From Acidobacteriota bacterium (GTDB lineage Bacteria; Acidobacteriota; Terriglobia; Terriglobales; Acidobacteriaceae), in the NCBI GenBank assembly GCA_021805955.1, contig JAJZDO010000801.1, positions 1 through 17,568 of the forward strand: a stretch of 17,568 bases of DNA, written 5' to 3'. Position 1 is the first letter of the stretch. Each line of letters starts with the position of its first letter. A program made the translations under genes and the position numbers. Shown here piece by piece: positions 7,219-15,388 of this stretch. The notes beneath the pieces were generated by a model. It was not told the DNA's origin and did not search any database. It saw only the letters and a program-made list of their open reading frames with translations.

Positions 7219-8180
7219 AGCGCGCAAAGGAAATGGATACGCCAGCCCTCGCCGTGCCCGAGGATGAAAAAACCGAGCGCCCAGCCGGCAAAGTCGAGCG
7301 TCTGCAGAAGATCCTTGCCAGCGCCGGCATCGCCTCCCGTCGCAAGGCGGAGGAGTTCATCCTGCAGGGGCGCGTCCAGGTGAACGGAAAAATTGTCAGC
7401 GAATTGGGCAGCAAAGCCGATCCCATCCACGACCACATCCGCGTCGATGGCAAATTGATCCATCCTGCCGGCGAATACCGCTACTACATGCTGAACAAGC
7501 CGAAGCAATATGTCACCACGGTGAGCGATCCCCAGGGACGGCCCACGGTGATGCAATTCTTTTCGCGCATCAAGCTGCGCATGTTTCCCGTTGGCCGGCT
7601 CGACTATCACAGCGAGGGGTTGCTGCTGGTCACCAACGACGGCGAACTGGCGAACGCACTGACGCGGGCCGCCTCCCATGTACCAAAAACTTATCTGGTG
7701 AAAATCGGCGGCATCCCTAGCGAGGAAGCCCTGAATGCGCTGCGACGCGGCGTTTCCATTCCGCTGGGCGATCCTGAATCCAATACCGGTTATCGAGGCC
7801 GTGAATCGCGTGTGCGCACGGCACCTGCAACGGTCAAGCTTTTTCGGGCGGGCGAAAATCCCTGGTACGAGATCACAATCACGGAAGGTCGCAATCGCCA
7901 GCTTCGAAAAATGTTTGAAGAGATTGGCCACCACGTCGAGAAAATTCGTCGCGTTGAATATGGCCCGCTGGTGCTGGATCTACCCCCCGGCGAGTCGCGC
8001 GAATTGACAACGCAGGAAGTGCAGGCGCTGTATCGCGCGACGAAATTGACGTCGCCTGCAAAAAATGGTCAACCCACAGGAGCGAACTCGAAGCCGCGAC
8101 TCCAACGGCGATCGAAGACTTCAAAAACCTCGACCCCGACCCTAAAACGCAGCAAGCATGCGCCTCCGCGCCCGCAATAG
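7215..8180 (+). CDS. rluB: RluB/RsuA-family rRNA pseudouridine synthase
   Basis: The 321-residue product has an N-terminal S4 RNA-binding domain (about 28-75: RLQKILASAGIASRRKAEEF and QGRVQVNG) and a catalytic domain with YYMLNKPKQYVTT, and GRLDYHSEGLLLVTNDGEL, in which Asp130 is the expected catalytic aspartate. The RNRQLRKMFEEIGH segment is also typical of the family. Such enzymes convert uridine to pseudouridine in rRNA; RluB acts on 23S rRNA. Separating RluB from RluE/RluF or RsuA by eye is not certain, although location after scpAB is the usual setting of the RluB-type gene. The ATG lies in the scpB stop (ATGA). The last 50 residues form a basic Lys/Arg/Ser/Thr/Pro-rich tail that probably contacts RNA. 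Confidence 0.9.
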   Translation: MKRAKEMDTPALAVPEDEKTERPAGKVERLQKILASAGIASRRKAEEFILQGRVQVNGKIVSELGSKADPIHDHIRVDGKLIHPAGEYRYYMLNKPKQYVTTVSDPQGRPTVMQFFSRIKLRMFPVGRLDYHSEGLLLVTNDGELANALTRAASHVPKTYLVKIGGIPSEEALNALRRGVSIPLGDPESNTGYRGRESRVRTAPATVKLFRAGENPWYEITITEGRNRQLRKMFEEIGHHVEKIRRVEYGPLVLDLPPGESRELTTQEVQALYRATKLTSPAKNGQPTGANSKPRLQRRSKTSKTSTPTLKRSKHAPPRPQ

Positions 8181-8187
8181 CCACTTA

Positions 8188-8216
8188 TTGGATCGATCAT
8201 GCGGGATCGTTATACT
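8188..8216 (+). promoter_or_regulatory. Candidate sigma-70-type promoter for msrA
   Basis: TTGGAT (8188-8193) and TATACT (8211-8216) are separated by exactly 17 bases. They match the -35 and -10 consensus at 4 and 5 of 6 positions. The predicted transcript would start about 35 bases before the msrA ATG, giving msrA its own promoter downstream of rluB. Confidence 0.45.
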
Positions 8217-8257
8217 GGGAGGAGAGCGGTAGTTTCGCCGCAATCGCGGGGTGAGTC

Positions 8258-8728
8258 ATGGAAAAAGCGACATTTGGCGCGGGTTGTTTCTGGGGTGTGC
8301 AGGCAGCTTTCGATCGTATTCCAGGAGTGGCGGAAACTGCCGTCGGGTATGAGGGCGGCACGCTGGAAAATCCCAGCTATCGCGACGTCTGCACGGACAG
8401 AACCGGCCACGCCGAGGTTTTGCAGGTCACCTTCGATCCGGCCAAGGTAAGTTATCAGCACCTGCTGGACGCTTTTTTTGCTGAGCATAATCCGACGCAA
8501 TTAAATCGTCAGGGGCCGGATTTCGGAACGCAATACCGCTCGGTGATCTTTTATCACTCTACGGAGCAGCAACAAGCCGCGGCCGCAACCATCGCGCGGC
8601 TGACGGCGGAGCGTAGGTTTTCGCAGCCCATTGTCACGCAAGTAGTTCCGGCAGAGACGTTTTGGCCGGCGGAAGAATATCACCAGAAATACCTGGAAAA
8701 GCGCGGAGCCGCCAGCTGTCGCGTCTAG
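8258..8728 (+). CDS. msrA: Peptide-methionine (S)-S-oxide reductase MsrA
   Basis: The 156-residue product has the MsrA catalytic motif GCFWG at 9-13 with nucleophile Cys10 almost at the N-terminus, followed by [39 protein letters not shown] and FGTQYRS. It repairs oxidised methionine residues (the S epimer of methionine sulfoxide) using thioredoxin. A cysteine three residues from the end (Cys154) is the likely resolving cysteine of the short MsrA form; Cys45 is the only other one in the chain besides Cys10. There is no signal peptide, so the protein is cytoplasmic. A GGGGTGAG stretch a few bases before the ATG may serve as ribosome-binding site. No MsrB domain is fused. It is transcribed convergently with the glycosyltransferase gene. 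Confidence 0.95.
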   Translation: MEKATFGAGCFWGVQAAFDRIPGVAETAVGYEGGTLENPSYRDVCTDRTGHAEVLQVTFDPAKVSYQHLLDAFFAEHNPTQLNRQGPDFGTQYRSVIFYHSTEQQQAAAATIARLTAERRFSQPIVTQVVPAETFWPAEEYHQKYLEKRGAASCRV

Positions 8729-8828
8729 ATTCAAGGACAGGTTGTTCTGGAATAACTGGTCTCTATAGTCGCCTGATGAGCCTCCATACGACTCGATTTC
8801 TATTTGCAAATGACAGCGCGACCAATTC

Positions 8829-10304
8829 TCAGGGCTGATGCCTGGGGAAGACCCGGAACAGCACGATGCCGGCGCCGTTGAAGGGATCGAGCCCCGGAAA
8901 ACAGGCCCGCTGCACCAGCGTGCGTTCAGACATCGCCGCGGTCAAACGGGCGGACGGGTGATTTGTCCAGTGCATGAACCAGTCTGGATGATAGACGTCC
9001 AGTTTCTGCGCCAAGGGCATGGCACCGTCGCTATCCATCGCCGGCAGACCGCCGCTCAACAGCGAAACTTCATCCGCACCACGCCCGATCAGAAGCTCGT
9101 TGGAGGCCGAGCCGGAGACATGCTCCGTGACAATCAGCCGCGTGATTTTCAAGCTGGCGTCTACAAGAGTGTAGCGCGGATGCATCAGATAATCGCCAAT
9201 CGATGCGACGTTCCACACTACGGACGCGGCAACGCAAACCGTTGCGACCGCGGCAACCTGCCTGTTCGCGCTCCATATCCATTGCAGAAAAATCAACGCC
9301 AGCCAGAGGGTGGGAACAATCATGGTGACGAAGTAGCGGGGCGGACCGTCATAGTGATAGACGATAAAAGCCGCATAGCCTGTTTCCCAGAGAAATGCGA
9401 TCATGAACAGCGTATTCCTCCAAAGAAAACGCAGCCGCACGACCGCTGCAACGAAAGCAGCCAGCGCCAGGGGAAACAGCACCGGGTCAATCCAAGTGCC
9501 GCGGAAGAAAAAACGCAGTAGTCGAGAGGGGGAATTCTCAAACTGCCACAGCGGACTCATTCCAAGGATAATTTTGGCGTCGGCAGAAAAGTGAGACATC
9601 CAGATGAGTTTGGCGAAGGCCATCAGAAGTACGACCGTTGCCAGCGTTGCCGCCAGCAGTTTCCACGCGGCCGGTCGATGCTGCCGATTGTTCGCCCAAA
9701 TGGGATAGAGAACAGCGGGTAACACGAAGGGGCCTGTCGTCTTGGTCAGCATGGCCGCAACAAACACCACGCCGACAAGCACGGCCAGCGAATAGCTTCC
9801 GGGACGCACTTTGCCGGCGAGATAGATGGCCAGCAGTAGAAACATGCCGAATGCCGGCTCCAGCAGGGCCAGGCGACCGAAGAAAAATCCCAGAGCATTG
9901 GCGGAGATGAGAAATGCAGTGAGACAGGCGAACGTCTTCGACTGATACTGGCGCGCGATCGCGTACGCAAGAAGAACACTCAGGCAGACGCATCCGACCG
10001 CCAGCGCTCGTGCCGCGACAACGCTGATTCCGGTGAAATGGAATAGTAGTCCGACAAGCAACGGCCACACGGGCATAAATACGCCGGGGTTCCAGCCGCC
10101 GGGAATGTACGCGTGACCAAGCGTGAAATGCTGCAGCGCGGCACCGGTGTAGAAACCTTCGTCGGTAAATCTGGCTCCATCCTGATCGTAGAAATGGAAC
10201 GCCGGAAAGTCGGCGCTCAAATGCCAAAAGCGTAGCGCCAGCAGGCATATTGTCAGCAATAGGAGAGCCATGTGCCATCGATGCGCGCGCGATTCTGCTT
10301 TCAT
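8829..10304 (-). CDS. GT-C membrane glycosyltransferase (GT39/ArnT-like)
   Basis: The 491-residue product is an integral membrane protein with about 10-12 hydrophobic helices. The first helix (about 11-27) is followed by a long loop carrying TDEGFY at 47-52, the acidic Asp-Glu pair expected at the catalytic site of GT-C enzymes such as dolichyl/polyprenyl-phosphate-mannose and ArnT-type transferases. [20 protein letters not shown] and the later [20 protein letters not shown] segment are also typical. These enzymes use a polyprenyl-phosphate sugar and glycosylate lipids or proteins on the outer face of the inner membrane; donor and acceptor here are unknown. I chose the ATG at 10302-10304 because it overlaps the stop of the upstream gene as ATGA and has a purine-rich AAGAAAAAAAGG before it; the frame is open 15 codons further upstream. 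The C-terminal 120 residues are a soluble domain. Confidence 0.85.
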   Translation of the reverse strand: MKAESRAHRWHMALLLLTICLLALRFWHLSADFPAFHFYDQDGARFTDEGFYTGAALQHFTLGHAYIPGGWNPGVFMPVWPLLVGLLFHFTGISVVAARALAVGCVCLSVLLAYAIARQYQSKTFACLTAFLISANALGFFFGRLALLEPAFGMFLLLAIYLAGKVRPGSYSLAVLVGVVFVAAMLTKTTGPFVLPAVLYPIWANNRQHRPAAWKLLAATLATVVLLMAFAKLIWMSHFSADAKIILGMSPLWQFENSPSRLLRFFFRGTWIDPVLFPLALAAFVAAVVRLRFLWRNTLFMIAFLWETGYAAFIVYHYDGPPRYFVTMIVPTLWLALIFLQWIWSANRQVAAVATVCVAASVVWNVASIGDYLMHPRYTLVDASLKITRLIVTEHVSGSASNELLIGRGADEVSLLSGGLPAMDSDGAMPLAQKLDVYHPDWFMHWTNHPSARLTAAMSERTLVQRACFPGLDPFNGAGIVLFRVFPRHQP

Positions 10305-11884
10305 GCCTTTTTTTCTTCGTGATATTCCTGTTCCGTGTTCACAGCCCACAGGTTGGACTTGTCAGCGACGTTGTTCATGATATTTTCCGCTGCTGCCATC
10401 GCGGTCAGCATGGAATGATCCTGGTTATTGTACTTGTGCATTCCATTGCGACCCACCAGAAACAAATTCTCAAAGCCATCCGTGAATTTCTGGATCACGT
10501 CGAAGCGATCATAGGTTCCAAAGTATGCGGGATAGGTCTTGGGCACGCGCACAACATGGCCGTCCAGCACATCGGACGCCTTGAGGATGCCGATCTTTTC
10601 CATCTCCGCAACTGCAAATTTCTCGATGTCCTCGTCCGGCATTTTCCAGAGCAGGTCGGTATCGTTGCAGAAATATTCCAGACCGATCCACATCTTGGAA
10701 CGATCGGCGACCATCCACGGACTCCAGTTATTGAAGATCTGCAGGCGACCTACGGTAACATCCGGCTCCTGAATGTAGATCCAGGTATCTTTCAGCGGAC
10801 TGCCGTCGGGCTCGGTCACCAACAGTTGATTGACCAGCAAGCCGACGGTGATGAAGTCGCGATAAATCAGACCCTCGCTGACCTCTTTCACTTCCGCAGG
10901 AATCGGACACTGAAGACTGCGAATCAGGTGTTGAATCGGCATAGTGGAGATGACATAGTCGGAGGGAAAGACGTGCGTCTTCCCTTCTGCGTCGACGGCG
11001 ACGACCTCGGAAATCCGATCGCCTTCGACTCGAAGTTCGGTAACGCGCGTCTGCATGTGCAGTTCACCACCATTGCTCTGCACCATGGATGCCACGTGCT
11101 CCCACAGCTGGCCGGGTCCAAATTTTGGATACAGAAAACGCTCGATGAGAGATGTTTCGACGCCTTTCTGGCTCAAATCGCCCGAGCTTTTCTTCTTGCC
11201 GGAAAACGCCTGCTTCACAAAATGTTTCACGGCGCTGGTCAGGGACAGGCCCTTGATGCGCTGGGCGCCCCACTCCGCGCTGATATGCCGCGGATGCACT
11301 CCCCAGACCTTTTCCGTGTAGGACTCAAAGAACAAGCCATACAACTGCTTGCCAAAACGGTTGACGATAAAGTCTTCAAGCGAGGTTTCCGGCTTGCGAG
11401 GAAAGAAACGCGCACGGAGATAGCTGAACCCGACCCTCACCGTACGCGGCAGTCCCAGTCCGCGCAGAGTTTCTGGGGTCAACTTGATGGGATAATCGAA
11501 AAATTTTCGCAAAAAATAAATCCGGCTTTTGCGGGGGCGGACCAGCATCACCAGGTCATTGCTTTCCGGGTCAAGGTTTCGCTCGCCGGCCTGGACGGTG
11601 CGCTGCTTGTTTTGATAGCTGATGGGAATCGCACTGCCAGCGCCATCGGTGGAAGCGGCGGGCATCACATCCAGCCACCATTCCATGACGCGATCGGACT
11701 TTGAAAAAAAGCGGTGGCCGCCGATATCCATCCGGTTGCCGTTGTAGCGGATGGTGCGGGAAATGCCGCCAATTTCGTTGGTAGCCTCCAGCACGATGGG
11801 GCGAACGTCGGAATGCCGCTGCAATTCCAGGGCTGCAGTCAGGCCGGCAGGCCCGGCACCAATAATGATTGCTGTTTTATGCAT
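10301..11884 (-). CDS. FAD-dependent oxidoreductase of the UDP-galactopyranose mutase/amine-oxidase-like type
   Basis: The 527-residue protein begins with a Rossmann dinucleotide fold ([23 protein letters not shown] at 9-14), then an acidic end of the second strand and NEIGGISRT, and [10 protein letters not shown] at 55-64, a segment shared by UDP-galactopyranose-mutase-like and protoporphyrinogen-oxidase-like flavoproteins. [18 protein letters not shown] near the C-terminus is the second FAD contact. Its substrate cannot be read from sequence. Proteins of this type often sit in cell-surface glycan or lipid clusters, which fits the coupled glycosyltransferase gene (4-base ATGA overlap). I prefer the ATG at 11882-11884 because it puts the Rossmann strand at the N-terminus; an ATG at 11924-11926 would add 14 residues. 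Neither has a strong Shine-Dalgarno. Confidence 0.85.
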   Translation of the reverse strand: MHKTAIIIGAGPAGLTAALELQRHSDVRPIVLEATNEIGGISRTIRYNGNRMDIGGHRFFSKSDRVMEWWLDVMPAASTDGAGSAIPISYQNKQRTVQAGERNLDPESNDLVMLVRPRKSRIYFLRKFFDYPIKLTPETLRGLGLPRTVRVGFSYLRARFFPRKPETSLEDFIVNRFGKQLYGLFFESYTEKVWGVHPRHISAEWGAQRIKGLSLTSAVKHFVKQAFSGKKKSSGDLSQKGVETSLIERFLYPKFGPGQLWEHVASMVQSNGGELHMQTRVTELRVEGDRISEVVAVDAEGKTHVFPSDYVISTMPIQHLIRSLQCPIPAEVKEVSEGLIYRDFITVGLLVNQLLVTEPDGSPLKDTWIYIQEPDVTVGRLQIFNNWSPWMVADRSKMWIGLEYFCNDTDLLWKMPDEDIEKFAVAEMEKIGILKASDVLDGHVVRVPKTYPAYFGTYDRFDVIQKFTDGFENLFLVGRNGMHKYNNQDHSMLTAMAAAENIMNNVADKSNLWAVNTEQEYHEEKKA

Positions 11885-11923
11885 AATATTTTGTGGGTCT
11901 AGCGGTGCGGTGAAGATACCTGT

Positions 11924-11956
11924 CATTGTCTCGTATTCGTTGAATAGACGACAATG
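11924..11956. repeat. Inverted repeat in the divergent flavoprotein/acyltransferase interval
   Basis: CATTGTC at 11924-11930 is mirrored by GACAATG at 11950-11956, centred near 11940. The two 7-base arms are separated by 19 bases. The site lies just upstream of the flavoprotein start and could be an operator, but a 7-base pair of arms can arise by chance. Confidence 0.25.
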
Positions 11957-12037
11957 TTTTCAGCATCTGCCCTTCCATAGGATGGGGTTTCCTGGTGTTG
12001 AGCCATGGCTTGAAAATGCCGCAATCGGAAAATGCGA

Positions 12038-12046
12038 TGCTATTCT
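12038..12046 (+). promoter_or_regulatory. Possible extended -10 element for the acyltransferase gene
   Basis: TGCTATTCT fits the extended -10 pattern TGnTAnnnT. A transcript from it would start at or next to the ATG at 12052-12054, which would make the mRNA leaderless. No -35 at normal spacing is visible (TTGAAA at 12010 is 25 bases away). Confidence 0.2.
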
Positions 12047-12051
12047 GCCGC

Positions 12052-12166
12052 ATGAGCCTTCCAGACACTGCAACCGTTTTCGGAGACCATCGAAATCTCA
12101 TCGACCGTTCACAGCCCGGCACAAAGAATCCTTGAACTGGATGGACTGCGCGGCATCGCCATTGCC
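12052..12166 (+). other. 5' coding extension of the acyltransferase gene, out of frame with its only ATG
   Basis: In the frame of the acyltransferase, codons 12122-12166 read QRILELDGLRGIAIA, the conserved acyltransferase-3 N-terminus. This frame is closed by TGA at 12053-12055 and contains no ATG, GTG or TTG before 12167; CTG at 12068 is the only near-start. An ATG at 12052 opens another frame (MSLPDTATVFGDHRNLIDRS, then QPGTKNP and a TGA at 12133-12135). A +1 shift from that frame enters the acyltransferase frame. A one-base indel (real or from sequencing), a programmed +1 shift, or a CTG start are the alternatives. Confidence 0.6.
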
Positions 12167-13231
12167 ATGGTACTGATGCGGCATTACATCCATCATCCAA
12201 GCCTTCTTTTGCTGGGACCACAATGGGGTTGGATGGGAGTCAACCTGTTTTTCGTGCTTTCCGGATTTCTGATTACGTCCATTCTGCTGCGACTGACCGA
12301 CCGGCGCGGCGCCTTGAAAATCTTTTACGTGCGACGCTCTCTTCGGCTGTTTCCTCTCTACTTTCTCGCCCTGCTCGTGTACTTCGTGGCCTCGGCGAGT
12401 GTGGGCACCCCGCAACCGGTGAAAACTGTCCTGCTGTACATCAGTTTCAACCAGGCGTTCTTGCCGCCGCTGATGACGCACCTTAAAATCGTGCCTCACC
12501 CAGACTGGGTGGTGATGGGTTTTGGCGTCCTGTGGTCCTTATCGGTGGAAGAGTATTTCTATATTCTGTGGGCTCCGCTGGTCACGTTCACACGCGCGCG
12601 ACGCGCGACGCTGCTCACTATCCTGGCACTGATTCTTCTGCTGACACCCTGGACTCGATACTTTTATCCCGACCCCAAAGGGGGCCAGGAATTATTCCTC
12701 GCGCAAGTGGATTCGCTGGCTGCCGGCTGCGTGGTGGCGATCCTTTGGTGGGACCACGGCCACGTCTGGCGAGCCCGCCTGCAGCTCTATGCTCGCTGGT
12801 TGTATGGATGCGTTGCGGCGCTGATTGCGTTAGCCATCGGGATCGATTTCGCCACGAGCATCACCAAGAGAAGCGTGCTCGACCAGCGCATTTTTAACGC
12901 CACCGATTACACCGTGCTTTGGCTGGCATGGTCGCTGTGGCTCCTCGTCACTTTGGCAGTCAGCGGTACCTCCGGAGTCATGCCGCGCTTCCTGCGCCTG
13001 CCATCACTCCGCTGGCTGGGGAGGATCAGCTATTGTCTCTACATCGTGCACTATCCCATTTACCTGGCCCTGCGAAATTACCTTCCTCACAGCGTTGCAC
13101 TGGTGACAGGATTGGCGGCCGCGCTTGGGATTTCCGCTCTCTCATGGCGATATTTTGAAGGCCCGATTGCACGATGGAAGCAACAGGCATTCCGCTATCC
13201 CATGGCGTCGCAACCTGAAGTCCCCTGCTAG
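12167..13231 (+). CDS. Acyltransferase-3 (OafA/YrhL-like) membrane O-acyltransferase; true 5' end upstream
   Basis: From the first ATG the product is 354 residues: MVLMRHYIHH, then WGWMGVNLFFVLSGFLITSI, IFYVRRSLRLFPLYFLALLV, VLWSLSVEEYFYILWAP and a C-terminal GRISYCLYIVHYPIYL, all hallmarks of the acyltransferase-3 family. About ten membrane helices are visible. Such proteins acylate (often acetylate) surface polysaccharides, lipopolysaccharide or peptidoglycan. The family depends on an R-X10-H motif; here Arg is codon 12149-12151 and His lies at 12182-12184, so the Arg is encoded upstream of the first ATG. The protein must therefore begin further upstream or be broken; see the separate entry for 12052-12166. 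The gene is divergent from the flavoprotein/glycosyltransferase pair and convergent with the permease gene. Confidence 0.88.
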   Translation: MVLMRHYIHHPSLLLLGPQWGWMGVNLFFVLSGFLITSILLRLTDRRGALKIFYVRRSLRLFPLYFLALLVYFVASASVGTPQPVKTVLLYISFNQAFLPPLMTHLKIVPHPDWVVMGFGVLWSLSVEEYFYILWAPLVTFTRARRATLLTILALILLLTPWTRYFYPDPKGGQELFLAQVDSLAAGCVVAILWWDHGHVWRARLQLYARWLYGCVAALIALAIGIDFATSITKRSVLDQRIFNATDYTVLWLAWSLWLLVTLAVSGTSGVMPRFLRLPSLRWLGRISYCLYIVHYPIYLALRNYLPHSVALVTGLAAALGISALSWRYFEGPIARWKQQAFRYPMASQPEVPC

Positions 13232-13261
13232 AAACCTTCGCTATCCGACGGTCGAGGTGAC

Positions 13262-14362
13262 CTATTCATAGGCTAGGGCGTCAATGGGATCTTTGCGGGC
13301 CGCTTTATAGGCCGGATAGATCGCGCCAATCAACGCGCTGATGAACGACAACAAGGTGGCCAGGATGAGCCAGTGTGCGGTTATCGGAAACGGCAGGGTG
13401 GGAAATCTTGTCATCACACTTTCTCGGACCACAAAGCTGACCCCCACGCCCAGCAAAATGCCGCCCGCGGCCAGCATCCCGGTCTCGCGGAGGATGACTC
13501 CGACGACATACCCGCGCGATGCTCCCAGCGCCTTCAAAATACCGATCTCGCGCGTCCGTTCCATGACCGCCGTGTACATGGACTGGAAGATGACGAGAAA
13601 GCCGATGACCAGCGCAATGCCAATGACAGTATCGAGCGCCGGCTCCAGGCCCGGAAGCCGGTTCGGCGTCAACTGCGAAATAAAGTCCTGGATGCTTTGC
13701 ACCTGATAGGCTTCCATGCCGGGGGTGCTCTTTATCTCCCGCTCAACCACGGCTTGGTTGTTAGGATCATCGAGCTTCAAATAGAAAATCGACGCCTTGC
13801 CGGGAGAATCGTTCAACTGGTCCATCGTCGTCAGTTGGATAAACTTCCGGCCTCCCTTGCCATGCTCGACGATGCCGCAGATGCGGAAGGGATGGTTCAT
13901 GATGGATATCCGATCGCCTATTTTACTGTGGCTGCTTTTTGCGGAAATATCGTCCACGATCACATCGAACGGGTGCTGGAACGGAGCGCCCGACAGAAAT
14001 ACAAACGGCTTGAGAGCATTGAAGCTGGCGAAGTCGATGCCGTAGATGTTTTCAACTGACTTTCCCGTGACGAATGTCACCGCGACCGGAGCTGAAACGG
14101 CTACATGCGGCAAACGACCCAGTATATCCGCGACCTTCGCGGATACGGGAGCGCCGCTGACTCCCACGAGAAAGCTGCTGTTCGCGGGCTTCACGATCAG
14201 GTCCGCGCCGATGCCCCTCGCATTTTCCCTCCAGCCGTTCAACTGGCCCAGCATAATGGCCGTTACAGAGAGAATCATGACCACTTCAATGGCGACAGCG
14301 GTAAGGCTAAGAAGCGAACGAAGGGGCCGGTAAATTAGGTTTCCGAAGATAAGTTTGTTCAT
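13262..14362 (-). CDS. FtsX/MacB-type ABC transporter permease
   Basis: The 366-residue product has one N-terminal membrane helix (about 15-38), an extracytoplasmic domain of about 210 residues rich in beta strands, and three C-terminal helices (about 243-265, 288-312, 330-352). This is the MacB/FtsX/LolE permease plan. ERTREIGILKALGASRGYVV at 268-287 is the coupling segment that contacts the ATPase, and the chain ends in KAARKDPIDALAYE, the usual 'A...P...L..E' end of the family. It would work with an ATP-binding subunit in export, lipoprotein traffic or stress response, resembling DevC. No such ATPase gene is adjacent: the neighbour downstream is convergent and the one upstream is divergent. 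I chose the ATG at 14360-14362 over an open frame to 14527, because the extra 55 residues do not resemble the family. Confidence 0.88.
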   Translation of the reverse strand: MNKLIFGNLIYRPLRSLLSLTAVAIEVVMILSVTAIMLGQLNGWRENARGIGADLIVKPANSSFLVGVSGAPVSAKVADILGRLPHVAVSAPVAVTFVTGKSVENIYGIDFASFNALKPFVFLSGAPFQHPFDVIVDDISAKSSHSKIGDRISIMNHPFRICGIVEHGKGGRKFIQLTTMDQLNDSPGKASIFYLKLDDPNNQAVVEREIKSTPGMEAYQVQSIQDFISQLTPNRLPGLEPALDTVIGIALVIGFLVIFQSMYTAVMERTREIGILKALGASRGYVVGVILRETGMLAAGGILLGVGVSFVVRESVMTRFPTLPFPITAHWLILATLLSFISALIGAIYPAYKAARKDPIDALAYE

Positions 14363-14651
14363 TTGAGTTGTAGCAATCAGGGAGAGTGCCAGGGATCCGG
14401 TTCCGGGGCACAACCCCCAACGGAGTGCGTCTCTGTCAGTATATGGGCTCAGCGGAAAGATCGCTTTCATCCGGTAAAAAGCACCAAAAACTGGGCAATG
14501 CCCTTCGGTACTATAGAGATACGTCACCGAATTTGACGGTATCGCAGCGGCACTAATTGATTTGACTCGTTTATTGTGCAGGATTAATCTGCAAACACCG
14601 AATCATCAGCGCAAATTGAAAGCTTTACCTGTGACGGCTGGAACGACATCC

Positions 14652-15188
14652 ATGGAGCACTTCGGAGAAGCACTTCGCTGTGAGCGACAACGCCGCTCTG
14701 TCAGTCTGGAAGATATTGCCCAGACGACGAAGGTGACCGTCCGCAGTCTGCAGGCGCTGGAGTCCGACGCGTTCGATCAGTTGCCCGGCGGAATCCTCAG
14801 CAAAGGCATTGTTCGCAGTTATGTGCGCTTCCTGGGCCTGGACGAAGGGGAATGGGTCGAGCGCTTTCTGGATGCCAGCGGGCAAAAGAACCCACCGGCA
14901 GCGAATAATGATAACGATTGGGCGGCATTCGCGCTGAGCGTCTCCACGCACAGGGGTGGCCGCGTTACCGACACCAAGCTGCGCTGGGCGGGTGTTCTCG
15001 CACTGCTACTGTTGCTCGGTGGATTAGGCTGGATTGTCTGGGGGTATGTCCATCAGCGGATGACAGCCTTGTCCATCGTTTCGTCATCCAATTACGCTTC
15101 CTCATCTGCGATACGCGCGCCTTCGGCGGCACCCGTTGTGGACCACGTGAAAAAGCCGCACCATCCCAAGTCCCATTCACTGCGATAA
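14652..15188 (+). CDS. RodZ-like helix-turn-helix membrane protein, short form
   Basis: The 178-residue product starts with a Cro/RodZ-type HTH (about 3-75): FGEALRCERQRRSVSLEDIA, TTKVTVRSLQALESDAFDQL and PGGILSKGIVRSYVRFLGLD, which match the RodZ-like HTH_25 pattern well. A membrane helix follows at about 112-133 (WAGVLALLLLLGGLGWIVWG), and then a tail of only about 45 residues rich in Ser, Ala, His and Lys. RodZ couples MreB filaments to the membrane and has a long periplasmic domain that is missing here; the role may be regulatory or cytoskeletal. The ATG at 14652 puts the HTH at the N-terminus and is preferred to GTG at 14631 or TTG at 14562. No strong ribosome-binding site is visible. 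It is divergent from the permease gene and about 200 bases before metK. Confidence 0.8.
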   Translation: MEHFGEALRCERQRRSVSLEDIAQTTKVTVRSLQALESDAFDQLPGGILSKGIVRSYVRFLGLDEGEWVERFLDASGQKNPPAANNDNDWAAFALSVSTHRGGRVTDTKLRWAGVLALLLLLGGLGWIVWGYVHQRMTALSIVSSSNYASSSAIRAPSAAPVVDHVKKPHHPKSHSLR

Positions 15189-15216
15189 TCGACACGCCAT
15201 CGCCGTATCTTCCCCA

Positions 15217-15244
15217 TTGGCTGAGCTTCGTTTGCCCGTACAAT
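15217..15244 (+). promoter_or_regulatory. Candidate promoter for metK
   Basis: TTGGCT (15217-15222) and TACAAT (15239-15244) are 16 bases apart and match the -35 and -10 consensus at 4 and 5 of 6 positions. The transcript would begin near 15251, leaving a leader of about 140 bases before the metK start. Confidence 0.4.
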
Positions 15245-15289
15245 TTAAACATTTGTTAGCCTGATAGTAGCGATACTAGGTTCGTTTCT

Positions 15290-15337
15290 CCGCTGTCCGC
15301 TTCCCCGGGCTGTGATAGGCGTCCAATATCGCAGCGG
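15290..15337 (+). promoter_or_regulatory. Structured metK leader with two competing hairpins
   Basis: GCTGTGATA (15309-15317) pairs with TATCGCAGC (15327-15335) over nine base pairs, including one G-U, around a 9-base loop. The upstream CCGCTG (15290-15295) can instead pair with CAGCGG (15332-15337), which would break the first stem. Mutually exclusive stems in a leader of about 140 bases may reflect regulation, but no T-run follows and no known SAM-riboswitch core is recognisable. Confidence 0.35.
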
Positions 15338-15378
15338 CGTTCAAGTCCAGGCCAAAAATTCAAGGCTCGACCCGCACC

Positions 15379-15384
15379 AGGAGG
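15379..15384 (+). promoter_or_regulatory. Strong Shine-Dalgarno supporting the TTG start of metK
   Basis: AGGAGG is followed after 4 bases by TTG at 15389, the only start candidate that gives the standard MetK N-terminus; no ATG or GTG occurs nearby in this frame. Confidence 0.85.
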
Positions 15385-15388
15385 AATT

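Noticed and set aside
10250..11704. Long plus-strand open frame of 484 codons opposite the flavoprotein gene
   Set aside because: It is antisense to a gene with clear FAD motifs and its translation shows no family features; long antisense frames are common in GC-rich coding DNA.
14363..14651. Divergent promoters in the permease/HTH interval
   Set aside because: TATAGA- and TATAGT-like hexamers occur on both strands near 14512, but none has a credible -35 partner.
15189..15388. Known SAM riboswitch upstream of metK
   Set aside because: I could not identify the conserved core of SAM-I, SAM-II or related classes by eye; only generic hairpins are present.
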